Shown: positions 32,780-46,200, numbered from the stretch's first letter. The stretch: DNA of 64,000 nucleotides from Bugulina stolonifera (GCA_935421135.1 OW285187.1:13541929-13605928); one strand, 5' to 3'. Numbers and translations are program-made. Notes: generated by a model not told the origin, from the letters alone.

Positions 32780-34640
32780 GTGTAACACCTGGACAGATAA
32801 CATCTAGTGGAGGAATCACTATGTATATGTGTTATATATAGTTAGAGCTTATATCTCTAGATATATCCTTGGGGCCGTCTACTCTCTTCAGTTTATGCTC
32901 TGGTATAACAAGCATTACATTGGTATCCTCTTTACCATGTGGACAGATAACATCTAGTGGAGGAATCACTATGTACATGTATATGTGTGTTATATAGTTA
33001 GAGCTTATATCTCTAGGTATATCCTTGGAGCTGTCTACTCTCTTCAGTTTATGCTCTGGTATAACAAGCATTACATTGGTATCCTCTTTACCATGTGGAC
33101 AGATAACATCTAGTGGAGGAATCACTATGTACATGTATATGTGTGTTATATAGTTAGAGCTTATATCTCTAGATATATCCTTGGAGCTGTCTACTCTCTT
33201 CAGTTTATGCTCTGGTATAACAAGCATTACATTGGTATCCTCTTTACCATGTGGACAGATAACATCTAGTGGAGGAATCACTATGTACATGTATATGTGT
33301 GTTATATAGTTAGAGCTTATATCTCTAGGTATATCCTTGGAGCTGTCTACTCTCTTCAGTTTATGCTCTGGTATAACAAGCATTACATTGGTATCCTCTT
33401 TACCATGTGGACAGATAACATCTAGTGGAGGAATCACTATGTACATGTATATGTGTGTTATATAGTTAGAGCTTATATCTCTAGATATATCCTTGGAGCT
33501 GTCTACTTTCTTCAGTTTATGCTCTGGTATAACAAGCATTACATTGGTATCCTCTTTACCATGTGGACAGATAACATCTAGTGGAGGAATCACTATGTAC
33601 ATGTATATGTGTGTTATATAGTTAGAGCTTATATCTCTAGGTATATCCTTGGAGCTGTCTACTCTCTTCAGTTTATGCTCTGGTATAACAAGCATTACAT
33701 TGGTATCCTCTTTACCATGTGGACAGATAACATCTAGCGGAGGAATCACTATGTACATGTATATGTGTGTTATATAGTTAGAGCTTATATCTCTAGATAT
33801 ATCCTTGGGGCCGTCTACTCTCTTCAGTTTATGCTCTGGTATAACAAGCATTACATTGGTATCCTCTTTACCATGTGGACAGATAACATCTAGTGGAGGA
33901 ATCACTATGTACATGTATATGTGTGTTATATAGTTAGAGCTTATATCTCTAGGTATATCCTTGGAGCTGTCTACTCTCTTCAGTTTATGCTCTGGTATAA
34001 CAAGCATTACATTGGTATCCTCTTTACCATGTGGACAGATAACATCTAGTGGAGGAATCACTATGTACATGTATATGTGTGTTATATAGTTAGAGCTTAT
34101 ATCTCTAGGTATATCCTTGGAGCTGTCTACTCTCTTCAGTTTATGCTCTGGTATAACAAGCATTACATTGGTATCCTCTTTACCATGTGGACAGATAACA
34201 TCTAGTGGAGGAATCACTATGTACATGTATATGTGTGTTATATAGTTAGAGCTTATATCTCTAGATATATCCTTGGAGCTGTCTACTCTCTTCAGTTTAT
34301 GCTCTGGTATAACAAGCATTACATTGGTATCCTCTTTACCATGTGGACAGATAACATCTAGTGGAGGAATCACTATGTACATGTATATGTGTGTTATATA
34401 GTTAGAGCTTATATCTCTAGATATATCCTTGGAGCTGTCTACTTTCTTCAGTTTATGCTCTGGTATAACAAGCATTACATTGGTATCCTCTTTACCATGT
34501 GGACAGATAACATCTAGTGGAGGAATCACTATGTACATGTATATGTGTGTTATATAGTTAGAGCTTATATCTCTAGATATATCCTTGGAGCTGTCTACTC
34601 TCTTCAGTTTATGCTCTGGTATAACAAGCATTACATGGGT
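32780..34640 (-). repeat. 156-bp satellite array, about 11.5-12 copies, open in one minus-strand frame
   Basis: A 156-bp unit (52 codons) repeats with very few substitutions, leaving an uninterrupted 599-codon frame at 32,832-34,631. The unit translation begins MLVIPEHKLKRVDSSKDI and ends CPHGKEDTNV. Variable sites are R/K, SS/GP and S/P in KRVDSSKDIS. The absence of splice-linked flanking exons and the lack of non-repeat coding sequence argue for a satellite whose length happens to be a multiple of three. A repeat-protein gene cannot be excluded. Confidence 0.9.
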
Positions 34641-34649
34641 ATCCTCTTT

Positions 34650-37600
34650 ATCAACTATTTATATCAGGCTTGACATCATGTAATATAATAATGTGTATAT
34701 ACCCAATATAAGAAGTACTATAAATACAACTAGGTATAATAGGTAATATAACTCTATAGTCCACTATAACTTATGCAGTCCTGTACAAACTCTGTATTGA
34801 TGTTAATGACTGTTTTATATACACTGTACCAATGTCCATCTGTGTCTGCTGTGTTAAATGTTAATATACAGTGCTGTTTCAATACAGTTTACAAGTAAGC
34901 AAGTACAGTTTAGTGTACTTAGAACTTATGATTATCATGTCTCAATAATAGAATATTGGTGATCATGAGAATCGGCAATGTTTACACACGATGTGTTTGA
35001 AAGCCATGCTTGAAATAACAGCTACTATCTAATATATTTTAACTATTTCTCTATTTCAAGAAATGATAGCACAGAAATGAAAAATAGTACAGAAATGAAT
35101 AAAGTCAAAGTGATTTATAAAATATTGAAAAAAGCTCCTTCCCAATTTTCAATTTCTCTGTTCTATATTTAATAGTTCTATGAAAGGATGTTTTGGAATG
35201 ATTAATATTAATTGGGCTAAAACATGGATGGCTCTGATCCTCACAAAGTTTACTAAAATAGCTTTTTGCTGTGGAAAGTAGATACATTGTCAGAGGACAG
35301 TTGTAAAAGCCTAATTCTCTCATCATAGCTATCTACAGCTGATGAAACTATTTTGGTAACAGTCTTGAGTTTTTTCAAGATACAAATAATTGTTGACTAT
35401 AGTTTTTCTTTACAAATAGTAGTAACTTAACAAGCCTCCATCCTTTGTTTCCAGAGTCATCAGTTTATCACATATAACACAGATGGTAAGATGTGATAGG
35501 GTATGATTGTGGCTGATGCAGTGTTAACGAATCTGCTGAGCAAAGATGCTTTGGTAGAGGCCCTGGGCAGGAGGTCCATCATGTCCAAGACATGGTCGGA
35601 CACTAGTAGAAGGCTCCAAGAGTGGGTCCACGAAGATGAAAGGGATGGGCACTCTAGCAATAAAAGGTTTGCTGAACCATTGGAAGGCACCCAAGACTAG
35701 GTGTAGAAGAAAATAAGAAGTCTTCCTGGAAGTCACTGGCGAGAAGTTTCGCTAGACTAATAACTGGCTCCCAAGAGCAGGCCCATAGTTTACCCCCAAG
35801 GTTATAAGAACTAGTCTCTTTGCTATATTAAAACTAAGATCTATGAAATGAATTCTATAAATTGTTTATTATTAGTCGTCCATAAGATCTACATGATTGT
35901 ATCAGAGTTTTATTGCTGATTTTCTTGCTAAAGATTAGGATTACTTGGCTATTTCATCTTTCTTAATCCACAAATCTGATTCATTTGGTAAATTAACTCT
36001 GCTTACAATATGTGCTAACTTGCCAATGGTTGGTCACAACTAAAATTAGGTTAGCTACCTAATTTACATAATTATATAAAAAAGAAAACCCAAAAATGCT
36101 GATAGTTACAGCATGAATATCGAATGAATTTTTTCTACTCTACACTAAGAATTATTCAGACTACATCTGTGGTATTATGCCAAATTCTAAATAAAATGTT
36201 CATTGTACATAATTTTGAAACAAATTTTAATAATTTGTACAGTCCCCTCTCTCGGATTATTTCTAATTACTCCCGTTTTCGTTTGGTTTGTCTGAAGTGT
36301 TGTCCTTTTTCCTTTAATAATATATTTGTGGATCTTTCGTTTTTTTAACATTTGCTCTATAGATAATGGCATTCTCTTGAAATCTTCAACCTGCTTTTCT
36401 CCTCTATTTTGCTAGGGAAGTGTTTTGTCACTTCAGCTCAGCAGTTTTCTCTTGTTGGCTGTCGGTGCATCAGGTTGAAGTTTTTTCTATATTATCAGTT
36501 TTTTCTCAAGATTTTCTTGGGTCTTGTTATTGGATTTTGGGAGGTTGCCAGGCACCTTTTCTATTGGTTTCGGTTTGGTATGCCGTACAGATGTATCATC
36601 AAGAGAATAGTCTTCCTCCAACTATTTCCACATGAGACAAATTCCACTGTTTCAGTGTGTTAATCACAAAACTACTTCGACTTTTTTCATCAGGCTTAGT
36701 TGGTTATGCAATTTTCCCAATAGGAATCCTAGATGGGAGAAAAGCGTGTCAACTCGCATCCATTAAGACAAATAAAGTTGGCTCATCTCTTAGCTCTCGA
36801 GTCGTACATGGAGAAAAGGAATCGTAATATACCTATAAAATATTGAGAGCAGACAGAATTTTGCATTCTGTCGTGTATCATATGTGTCCAGGAGCCTCAA
36901 AACCAGGTTAAACCAAATTTATTGTAACACTTTGATGCTATCTATGCCTGTGTTACCTCATAACTTGCTATTGCTCACCTGGGACTAAATTGAAAATGTA
37001 AAATACAAGGCATCTTGAATTTTATTTTTTTTTTGATATGCTCTTTTTAAACCCACAGAACCCAGACACCTTCGCACATACAGTGCTGTTCAAAATTAGG
37101 CCCAGCAACTTTTGAGATTAACAGGCAAAAATGACAACAATCGAATTTTTTACAGTTGCCCCCACTTTTAAAAGTAAGAGTACATGAGTAGAATATTTGT
37201 TTAGATCATAGATTCAATGAACAGCGAATGAACAATACATGTATATAATATACAATAAATGCCAATGTTATTAACACTTATAATTTCGTAAAGAGAGATC
37301 TAGTGAAGAATAAAACAATTAACATACTACATGTATATACAGGGCTTTATTCCCATTAACAGGACTGACCCTGCCACTATCATGGTGGGGTGGGTGTGGG
37401 AGGGGCGCTCTAGCGCCGCCTTGCAGGAGGGGGGTCTGGGGGCCCTCCCCTGGAATTTTTTTCTTGAGCAGCTTAAAATATGCATTTTCCTGCAAAGTAA
37501 GCCTCAAACATTGCAGTCTATGAAACCATAGAGCTATTCTCTTGCAAGATGATAACTCTATTTACTGGGTACATTCATACGGGTGGGAATATTGTGTGAG

Positions 37601-38024
37601 CAATTTACACTGTTTAATATAAAATATTCATTTTATGCTATAACTGTACATTTGCCTAGCTTCAACTGCACACTTGTCACCCATCATAGCTTACCAAACC
37701 CGTAATGCGGATGTGATAAAAGTTATTGTACAAGCCGTAACATGGTTGCGCAGTTCTTTAAATAGATCGTAGATGTAAGCTAAAATTATTAACCCCAGTG
37801 CAGGATTATGCGGAAAATGTAGTAAAGGAAAGTTTTGTCTTCTGCTGGGAATCTGACATTTGATAGTAGATGACAAAAACTCTGATGGCAGCTTCAGTGA
37901 AATATAGGTGATGTGTATAACATATATAATATATACCTTGTATGTAAGTAAGGCAGGTACTGAATAATATTTTTTAAACAAATGCAGAATCTAATTATAT
38001 TGATGAGAATTTCCTGCTACTTAC
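34650..38024. other. Intergenic, no supported gene
   Basis: ORFs such as 35,503-35,700 (plus) and 36,409-36,663 (plus) have no domain or splice context I can recognise. A GC-rich palindromic patch lies at 37,377-37,460. At 37,079 the sequence CAGTGCTGTTCAAAATTA resembles a Tc1-like terminal repeat, but no partner or transposase was found beside it. Confidence 0.5.
37377..37460. repeat. GC-rich palindromic patch, probable transposon end
   Basis: Contains the palindrome GGCGCTCTAGCGCC (37,404-37,417), then a G-run and CCCTCCCC, followed by GGAATTTTTTT. Its base composition is unlike the surrounding AT-rich DNA. Similar GC-rich palindromes occur at 43,142-43,194 and 49,315-49,343. Confidence 0.5.
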
Positions 38025-39318
38025 TGTAAGTAGGATCAGCATAGACATGCTGGATAGTAGCCTTAGACCTTTGAATCCGTCTCTGCGGTTGCCTGGCAAA
38101 AGTCAGCTTCACTGGTCGCTGGCAATTTTCATTGTGATGCATTACTGTCAACCGAGTTCTGAAAAAATTTCATTCTTAAATTGACTTACAGCAAAGTTAG
38201 TGACCTATTCATTGATGGTAGTCAGGCATACAAGATATGATATAAGGGATGTCGTACCTTGATAGCATTCCATTGTAAGAGAAGCCTTGCATCTTAGGAG
38301 CATTTCTATTTAATGCGCTATGAAAGATTTCCAGTTCACTTGTAGACGTATTGCTTGCCATATTAATGGCCTGGACAAGCTGCTTCTGGAGAAGAATTTT
38401 CCGTACTTCTACATCTAACTCTGAATCTAAAATGGTCATGTTTTCAATTATTACATCAGTGCCTAACTAGATAGACAGAGACAACATAAAAGAGAAAAAT
38501 AGCGTTTGAGCGCAAATCAATCAAGACTTTACCTGGTGTAATATAGTCGATAACAAGTTCAATGCCATCTTCATTGTAGTGGTTGAGTTGGGGTTCGTGT
38601 TGGCAGTTACGGTTTTCTGCGGTTTGATGCTGATGTATGTCACAAATGTGGTTAGTGGTTAAAGACCACATAGCCACACGCAGAGAACCTGGTGGTGTGT
38701 TCTTTATGACATGCCAAATTTGCGATATTATGGCCGGAATCCATTGTCTCATATGTTGAAATGAAACCTTCCGATTGGCAAGCTTGTTTAGTTTTTTTCT
38801 GATACCTAAAAACAATATATCGGACTCACAGTCTTTGTAACTAGTAATACTAACATAATAATATACATGGTCCTACAGCTGGATATTATTATAGTTCCAT
38901 ATGTAAATGGAAAACCTTCGGGACAAAATCCTCCAGAACATTGGCGAGAGTCGAACCTACGTTCTTGCAGATAACTTACATCATTACTGCAAGACCACAG
39001 TGACTAGCACTAGACCACTCTGGACCGCAGAGTATACTGAGCACAGTACTGAAGTGTTGAGGACATATGGAAACACAGTCACTAAATATGATCAGCTATG
39101 AGTTATTCTAAAAACATTTCTTAGTAGTTCCAACCTTTAGCCAAATGCCAAGTATCAAATCGATGTTCAGTTTTCCACTCATTCCTCAAATATGCTGTAA
39201 CACTGATGTGCCGATATGTAGTGATCTGGAATATGGCCACATTCTGGTCATCCATATAGTTCCGAGATCGTTGGAGCCCCATCAATTCTATTGCTGGAGA
39301 CGAGGTAGTTTCAGTACA
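38025..39318 (-). pseudogene. Four-exon fragment of a metazoan family with FDxWHLAK signature
   Basis: Four exons join in phase: 39135-39318, 38533-38805, 38258-38426, 38025-38158 (about 253 codons). Joined, they read YRHISVTAYLRNEWK, HRFDTWHLAKGIRKKLNKLA, MRQWIPAIISQIWHV, ELEIFHSALNRNAPKMQGFS-YNGMLSR, and RTRLTVMHHNENCQRPVK. From memory this matches a widespread, poorly named family in fish, cnidarians and sponges, often labelled uncharacterised or P2X7-like, with DRH then FDVWHxAK then KKL motifs. The signature Asp before RH is replaced by Tyr (YRH). The N-terminal part is not found upstream, so the gene is probably a fragment or transposon relic, though these four exons contain no stop codons. 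Confidence 0.55.
38932..39024 (-). repeat. tRNA-like sequence with long variable arm, within an intron
   Basis: 93 nt on the minus strand. The ends TCCAGAG and TTCTGGA pair at six of seven positions; an A-box-like GTGGTCTAGTGCTAGTCA and a B-box-like GGTTCGACTC are present, and CTTGCAG/CTGCAAG forms a 7-bp inner stem. The layout resembles a type II tRNA or a SINE head. It lies between two exons of the FDxWHLAK gene fragment. Confidence 0.45.
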
Positions 39319-39965
39319 CTACAAAAGTAAAAGATTAGTACTACAATGAAGGAATAAAGTTACACAGCACTATTTGGACTGGTTTCCATGTTTATTCTGC
39401 ATTCTTTCCCATAGATTTACAACTGTAAGTGTAGACAATGCATGCGAACAAAGTACAACAAATTCACCTGAACATTTCCAATAATAGAATGACACAGATA
39501 GAAATAATTACATACATGTTGATATAAATGATTGGTTTATTTACAACTTTCAGTTTCTAATAGATATTTTTGAACATCTCTCGTTTTTCAACACTACCAA
39601 ACACTGCTGTGCACTTTCGACTAAAATGAAATGATAGAATAATCAGTACCTTAACAAAAATGGATATGAAAATCAAAACCGCCCAGCACTACTCTATAGC
39701 TAGCTCTTTGTATAAAGCATCGAGTTATCAATGGGTCAGTTTCTTGTCAATCCCCGCATTAATGCTAAGCAACAATCTTGAGTTCTTACGCTAATTTCAA
39801 ATCGAGGCTTTATATTGTAGTAAAGAGTAGCCTACATGCGATAAAATTCCCCACCCTAGAGTTATATTTACAGAGCGCAGTTGGACAACAAAGGTCAAGG
39901 TTTGTAAATTTTAAACTTGTTTATTGAGGTCCGTTTTGGCCAAACAAGTACAAACAATACATCAA

Positions 39966-42900
39966 TCATACTCGTACACTATTTACTAGATTATGCTGGA
40001 TTACCAAAGTGTGAGACAGTAGTGTTTTAATAACAGCTTGTGGATCGACTGATGCACACCAATCTCTATGTACATGCAACATCATGAGGTTATTGAACCT
40101 TTGCTGGGCCATTGAGGATCTAAGGAAAGATTTTAAGCGCCTCATTGCACTGAAGGAGCGTTCTGAACAAGTATTTGATGCTAGCAGCACCAAAACAAGT
40201 CAAACTAACTTGGTAACTTGTGGATATAGCACAGTTCTGTTGTTCACTTGTAGCCATTATAAAATTTTGTTCAAGAAGGCTTACAGAATACACCTCATTC
40301 TCTAGATAAGTTATATCAAAATCGTCAGCATACTTATTGATGACAGAGGATGGATATGACTAGTAGTCGTCACCATCTGCAGTCTTCAATATTAGTTGCT
40401 CTATGTTTGAGACAAATTTGATTCCCTCTTGATGGAATCTTTGGGCTATAGCAGCCTTGATCAAATCAATTACTTAATAAAACACTGCTTTGTACATCTC
40501 TTTGGCAGTAGCATGGTGGTGGTGAGCAACAGATTCGTCAAGTCATGCTGGGACCTTCTTGCGACGTGGAAGAGTTGCTTCTGCGGTTCCTAAATTACAA
40601 AACAATCACTCGATCAATCACTGATCTAGTCTGCCACCAACAAGACAAGAATCTGAAATAAAACATTTTTATACACATCTGACCAACAGATTTGCTTGTA
40701 TGCTATAGAAGAGTCCAATCATACCTTGCTTTGTTAGCTTTTTCTCATAGGAGATCAAGCTGGCTCTCCACTCGCATGCGTGTCAGCACAGCCAACACAT
40801 CATGGGCTAACTGACAAGCAGCTAAGGCAGTTGAAGTAGATGACTGGAGGCTGCGAAAAAGGTTTTCAGTGATCCCCAATATTGTGCGAGAAACCATTAG
40901 TCCTGTAATATGTAAAACAACAACTATTAAAACTACAATGATTCACAATTCAATAAATCTAACTGATCCCGTGCATGCATGAATCTGAGCATGTGTGATT
41001 TACACCCACCAAACAAGTAATCAAAGGTCTCCATTTGACTTTTAACAGCCATGACCTTTACGCGAAAATAGGAATCTATAGGCTTCTCAAGAATCTCCTC
41101 CCATAGTCTGTAGATAGCAATAATAATCATTCTCCATAATACCACTGAGTGTCTCTGCTTTAGCAGTCCATCTAAAGCAAATTAATGTCACAGCCAATTG
41201 TAGTAATTATATCCCTTGCACAAAAGAAGCGTGACAATGAAATAGGCAGGGGAAGAAATTGCACTTGTTGCATTTCAAGAGTTAGTGGCAAAAAAGTCAC
41301 ATTAGTAGCGTGAGAAGCACAGAAACCACACTGTGTTGAGAAGTTTAGTGATCGCAACTTCAAACCATATAAAGCCTTACTCATTTTGATAAATCTTTTC
41401 ATAAATTATTTTGTATGTGAATAGAAATTAGCAATATTACAAGGATGCACTCTTGGGAAATATAGTCTACAACAGTGTTTGTTATACATGTGTGAGCTGT
41501 TATAACATAAAACACTAGCCGCAAGCTTCTGCAGAGTACTTACCCAATAATCTGTATAAAACAAAGAACTTTATATTATGTAGAAGCAGAATATTAAAGC
41601 AGTGAAAACAGCAGCAATGCAATAAGTAACAGGTAAATATGCAGTTTTTCATACCTAGTTCTGCAGAAGAGTTTGATTCCAGATTTACTAAAATCATCCT
41701 CCTCTTCACCATATCAACTCCTATCCTTTATGCTCTCCAGCCATCCTTCTCTCTTAGGACTAGCCTTTGTTAGCTTGGTCACCTCACAGGTTACATCCAA
41801 GGTGTTGCGCATTAGTGTATTAGTGCATTAGTGTCCTGAACAGCTAAGTTTAAACTGTGGGCGCAGCAATGGATGTAAACGGCTTTACTGCTTTCCTGTG
41901 TGAATGCAAGTGGTGCGCGGTTCACATACATGTGTTACATGCATCAGTAACGCATATTAATATTCGTACCCATATACAATTCCATAATCACAGCAAAGTT
42001 AAAACATGTTAAATATGCTACTCTACATAACCATATAAAGGCAAAATTGAACATATCGATTAACACATTATTTTGGCTATTTGTAAGTCTCTACTAAACA
42101 AAGTTGAAGAACATTTCCATAACTACCTGCAGAATGTCTGTTACCACTCCACTTTTCACTCCATTCATCACACTAACACCATCATAGCATTGTCCTCGGC
42201 ATTGTTGTAGGGGCAGGCCAATAGCTAGCAGTACATTCTTGATCACACTAACCAGGAACTCTGAATTGGTTTTTTCCACTTTGTACAGACCCAAGAAATC
42301 TTCATGGAGAATTAACTTTTATCGACCCATCTACAAATTAATGCATGCATATTTTGATAAATTAATGAACCAGCAATTTCAACTACATGTACATGTATAT
42401 ACTCTGATGTGTAATTGTGACCAGCATGTTTGCTGGTAGAAATCATCTGACAAAATTATATTTTACGAATATTAGATGACAAAAAAGTTTCCCACCCAAA
42501 GCAAACACCACTTGCTCATGGTTACTGGCATTGGTAGATTCGTCAACCATGATTGTGTAGTTACCCGATGTTTTAATCCTTTCAATCACTGCGCGTGTTA
42601 CCTCTGAAGCCATAAGCTTTATTATCTCATTCCGCGCTTCTAGTGAGTTGTAGGATTGAGTTCTCTTTAACCATTCTTCAAGGTCACGGTCATGTGTAGA
42701 CAGAAAGTGAAGCAGCTGAATAAAGTTGCCAAGAAGCATCAGTGTCACCACGTATTGCTATGTTGTTCTGCGCAAGATACTTGAGTGCACTGATAAGTCT
42801 ACAGAGCATCTTGTTGGCCATTCTCTTATTTAAAACATTTTCTTCAGTGTATTCATCAATTGTTTCTCAAGTACAAAGTTTCATGCAATAGATGTAAATG

Positions 42901-43232
42901 TTAGTTTATGAAGTATGGTAATTGAGTATTAGTAACAATGTGAGTACGTCGTGTACCTTGTAAATAAAACACACATCCCACCTACTTGCATAATCTTTGG
43001 GAATAGCCAGCTTCATTGTAGATCCAATGTGCATTTCGCTTGTGCTATGCTTCTTGAGTGACCTTCCTATGTCATTCGAAACACAGAAGCCAATGGTAGT
43101 GAAAGTCTTTTCTTGCTTACTACTCCTGACAAGTTCTGGGGAGTTTCCAATTTCCGGGAGGGCGCTCCGGCGCCCCTCCCGGAAATGGGAAACTTTATCA
43201 AAATTTAGACCCCGAAATGGTGCAAAAACCAA
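39966..43232 (-). pseudogene. Degenerate hAT transposase (DUF4371 type)
   Basis: Pieces in transposase order on the minus strand: N-terminal segment (42,906-43,232; TFTTIGFCVSNDIGRSLKKH), DUF4371 (42,443-42,751; SGNYTIMVDESTNASNHEQV), GQCYDGVSVMNG (42,094-42,294), HCCAHSLNLAVQD (about 41,840-41,880), a central piece (40,933-41,145; VKVMAVKSQMETFDYLFGG) and the hAT C-terminal dimerisation motif SNTCSERSFSAMRRLKSFLR (39,966-40,193). Frames change repeatedly and stops interrupt the HCCAHSLN region, so it is inactive. Some gaps may be introns. Confidence 0.8.
43142..43194. repeat. GC-rich hairpin, about 23-bp stem
   Basis: AGTTTCCAATTTCCGGGAGG-GCGC pairs with its near-perfect inverted partner across a 4-nt loop, with one mismatch and one bulge. 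It falls inside the N-terminal frame of the degenerate hAT. Confidence 0.75.
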
Positions 43233-46200
43233 TAACTTCAGGTTAAAATATGGCCCAAGATCTTAAGGTAGAATATGGTTCAATTAGTATTATCAATTAT
43301 GTTAATAACATACCTTACATCATGGAAACTAGTTTCTAATAAACCCAAAATGTCTTGTTGCAGGTTGTAGAACAGAAACCCAAGCTTAGTTGATAAAGAT
43401 TCAAGTAGACTTGGATAGATTTATTCTTCCTGAATATTAATATAATAATAAAACGATGAAACCAAATAATGAAACAAAATTGAGGAATTACACTGAAAAC
43501 ATAATACATTTTGTATGTAATATAACATGAGGCACATATCAGAACAAAGGCTATGACAGAATATTAGTCTATACTATAACATACAGTAGATCGACATAGA
43601 GTTACATAATTAGTTGTAAAGGGTTGCATAAGCATAATTGGTAGCAAAAGAAGTAAATGTAGGGAAATAGCAAAATATTGGTGTGTTTCTAGTAAGTACA
43701 AAGCAGCAAGCAGCATGAGAGCAAGTCAGGGTGGGAATATCACTGCAGATATTTATGACAGTGTTTGTAATAAGAATCATTGTCAGCTTCATCAGACGTT
43801 TTATTGATTGGGTGTCATAGGCTCCATGTCTACCACTAGCTAGCCAGGACTTAGTGTAAGGCTTAGGATTGAAATCACACAAACCAGGGCCCACAATACT
43901 TATAAACATGAGATGACTCAAATTACTAACATTGAGCATGTTTCGGCTGCTTGTTAGAATATTGTTCATGCAGCTGAAACCTCTCTCACATTCTGCAGTG
44001 CTAACAGGTATGGCCCGTAAAGAGTCCTGAGCGAGGTTTCAGGTTCTCATTGAACTGTCCACCTGATGCTTTCATTAATACAAAGCCAGACAGAGTATTC
44101 TCAACATTCACCCGCATCTTGTGAGCCAGTTGAGAAACCTCTGACTGGCCAAAGCTAGGATCCTCATCATAACCTAAAGGCCATGTACTGTGATCTAACA
44201 GCTCAGTTTGCTTTAGCAGTTCTGCATAGCTATCAGAGAGCTGTTTAGCAGCTGCTGGTTTTTCATTTCTATTAGCAGAGGTGGTTAGCATTCGAGATTT
44301 CAAAGAGTTTGCTAGTGACTGCAAAAACTGGCATCTATTTATCAAAGCTACTTTGCTGCTTCTAGAAATGACAACATCTTTTAAACTGTAGCCCCTATCA
44401 TCGTCTTCTTCGCATTTCATATCAATTATCTCACATACTTGTTTGTAATACTCACAGCTAGCAGTATTTGTTTTCATTAACTCTAGAGTTTTTACAGAGT
44501 GCAGAATAAGTTTATGAGCAGTCATCAGCAAAACATTTCTCTTCTGCAGCTGAACAGACAGCTTAGAAACCTCAGACAGTGGATCCAGCATAACACTAAG
44601 GTTAATCACAAAGTTTACAGAGCTTAAATACTTGTGCAGGCCTTTGAAATTTGCTCCTTTCAGTAGAGCTTCTTGCTCTGGACTCACTGGACTGTTTAAA
44701 GTGAGTGGCCAGTGCTGTGTATGATTTCCGTACAGCCTGTAAGGAACGCAGTGATGATGCCGCCCACCGTGTATCTAACACTCGCCCTATTTTGCTAACC
44801 TCTGTCTGTAGCTCTGCTGCTACGGCCTTTAATTCAGCTTGATTTTTGGGGCTGGGGTGGTAAAGAGCACACATGCTATTCATAAAACCTGTGAATGGAT
44901 TCAAACCACTGACATCTTTCACAGCATCATCAACTGCAAGCTCTAACCTGTGGTTACAGCAGTGCCATATTATCAGGTCTGGAACAAGTATTCTAAGCTG
45001 AGTACCTACACCAGAGTTCCTTCCAAGCATTACTGATGCACCATCACAAGCAAGGCATATCAAGTTTTGCTTGAGATACTCAAGATCGAAGCCATGCTCT
45101 GAGAGAGCATCAATAAGAGTGGAAGTAATGGTATTGGCATCAGCTTTAGCAAGCTCAACTATATCTAAAAACATAATGGTAGGCATGTCATCTAAAATAT
45201 AACTGATACGAATGATCAAGCATGAGATGCCACTAACGGTTTTGGACTCATCAATTAACACACTAAGTTTGGTGCTCTGCTCAACCATCTGATCGCATAT
45301 CTTTTTGCGCATGGAAACAGCTGCAAAATTTAAGATGTCTTTACAAGTGGTTTCAGAGTCGAGTATAACACCAGTGTCAGATTTGTTTAAAGTTTGTAAG
45401 TCAATAAGTTTAGGAAAGCATATGTTTTCCTTTGCAACCATATATGCAGTTCTAAAGACCTTTTCCGTGGCAGCCTCATGCTTTTTCATGCCCTCATAAA
45501 GCAGACTGTCAACATCTGACTTTGACTGGCTTTTATTTCGAAGTACTTCAGCAGATTGGTGGTAAGATGTGGCTAAGTGCTTGCCAATTTTTTTACGCCA
45601 CTTACGTAACTGGTCTTGGCGATCATCAGACAGATTTTCTGGGCTTGCTCTAGTATTTACCCACTCTTTGCTAGCTTTTGACCCCTTGCTGCAATTTATT
45701 GCAGACACAGGGAAATTACGGCAAGTGGTACATCCTAATTTTCCCTCTTTAGCAGTGAGCCAGGGGTATTTGGTAGTAAACTCATCAATCTGCTTAGCAG
45801 TCCACAGCTCTGGCCATTTTACCCCTATGAATGGTCTAGCTATGTTAATACCACGCATTAGATAGCAGACGGACAGGAAAGTTAGACAAGTGAGTAAAGC
45901 ATTACAGTTAGAAGGTGCCCAATAATAATAAATGTTATGCAGAAAGACAGGAGTGCAGAGGAAAAAAAAGAGTAGCTGATAACCTACACAGTGATTGTTA
46001 AATTAATGTTAGCATGGAAGAAGAGAAACGTGGTTAGATTTAGGTTTTGGCACACAAGCCACACATAAAAAGATTACTCAAATGATTCTCACCAAGTTAG
46101 CCAGACTCTTTTTCTAAATAAAGTGACAGAATCTATAGTTATATGATCAAGTTTAAGCAAAGATAGGTACATAAAAATATATTACAAAATTGTCAACTAT

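Noticed and set aside
32832..34631. 599-codon ORF as a protein-coding gene
   Set aside because: It is a tandem satellite with a unit length divisible by three; there is no unique coding sequence, clear start context or linked exon.
32780..34640. CRISPR-like array
   Set aside because: Units are contiguous and nearly identical with no unique spacers; the context is eukaryotic.
35460..35736. Cluster of three overlapping ORFs
   Set aside because: No frame shows a recognisable domain; the openness reflects locally higher GC content.
37079..37330. Tc1-like element starting CAGTGCTGTTCAAAATTA
   Set aside because: Only one candidate terminus was found and there is no transposase beside it; kept as a note in the gap entry only.
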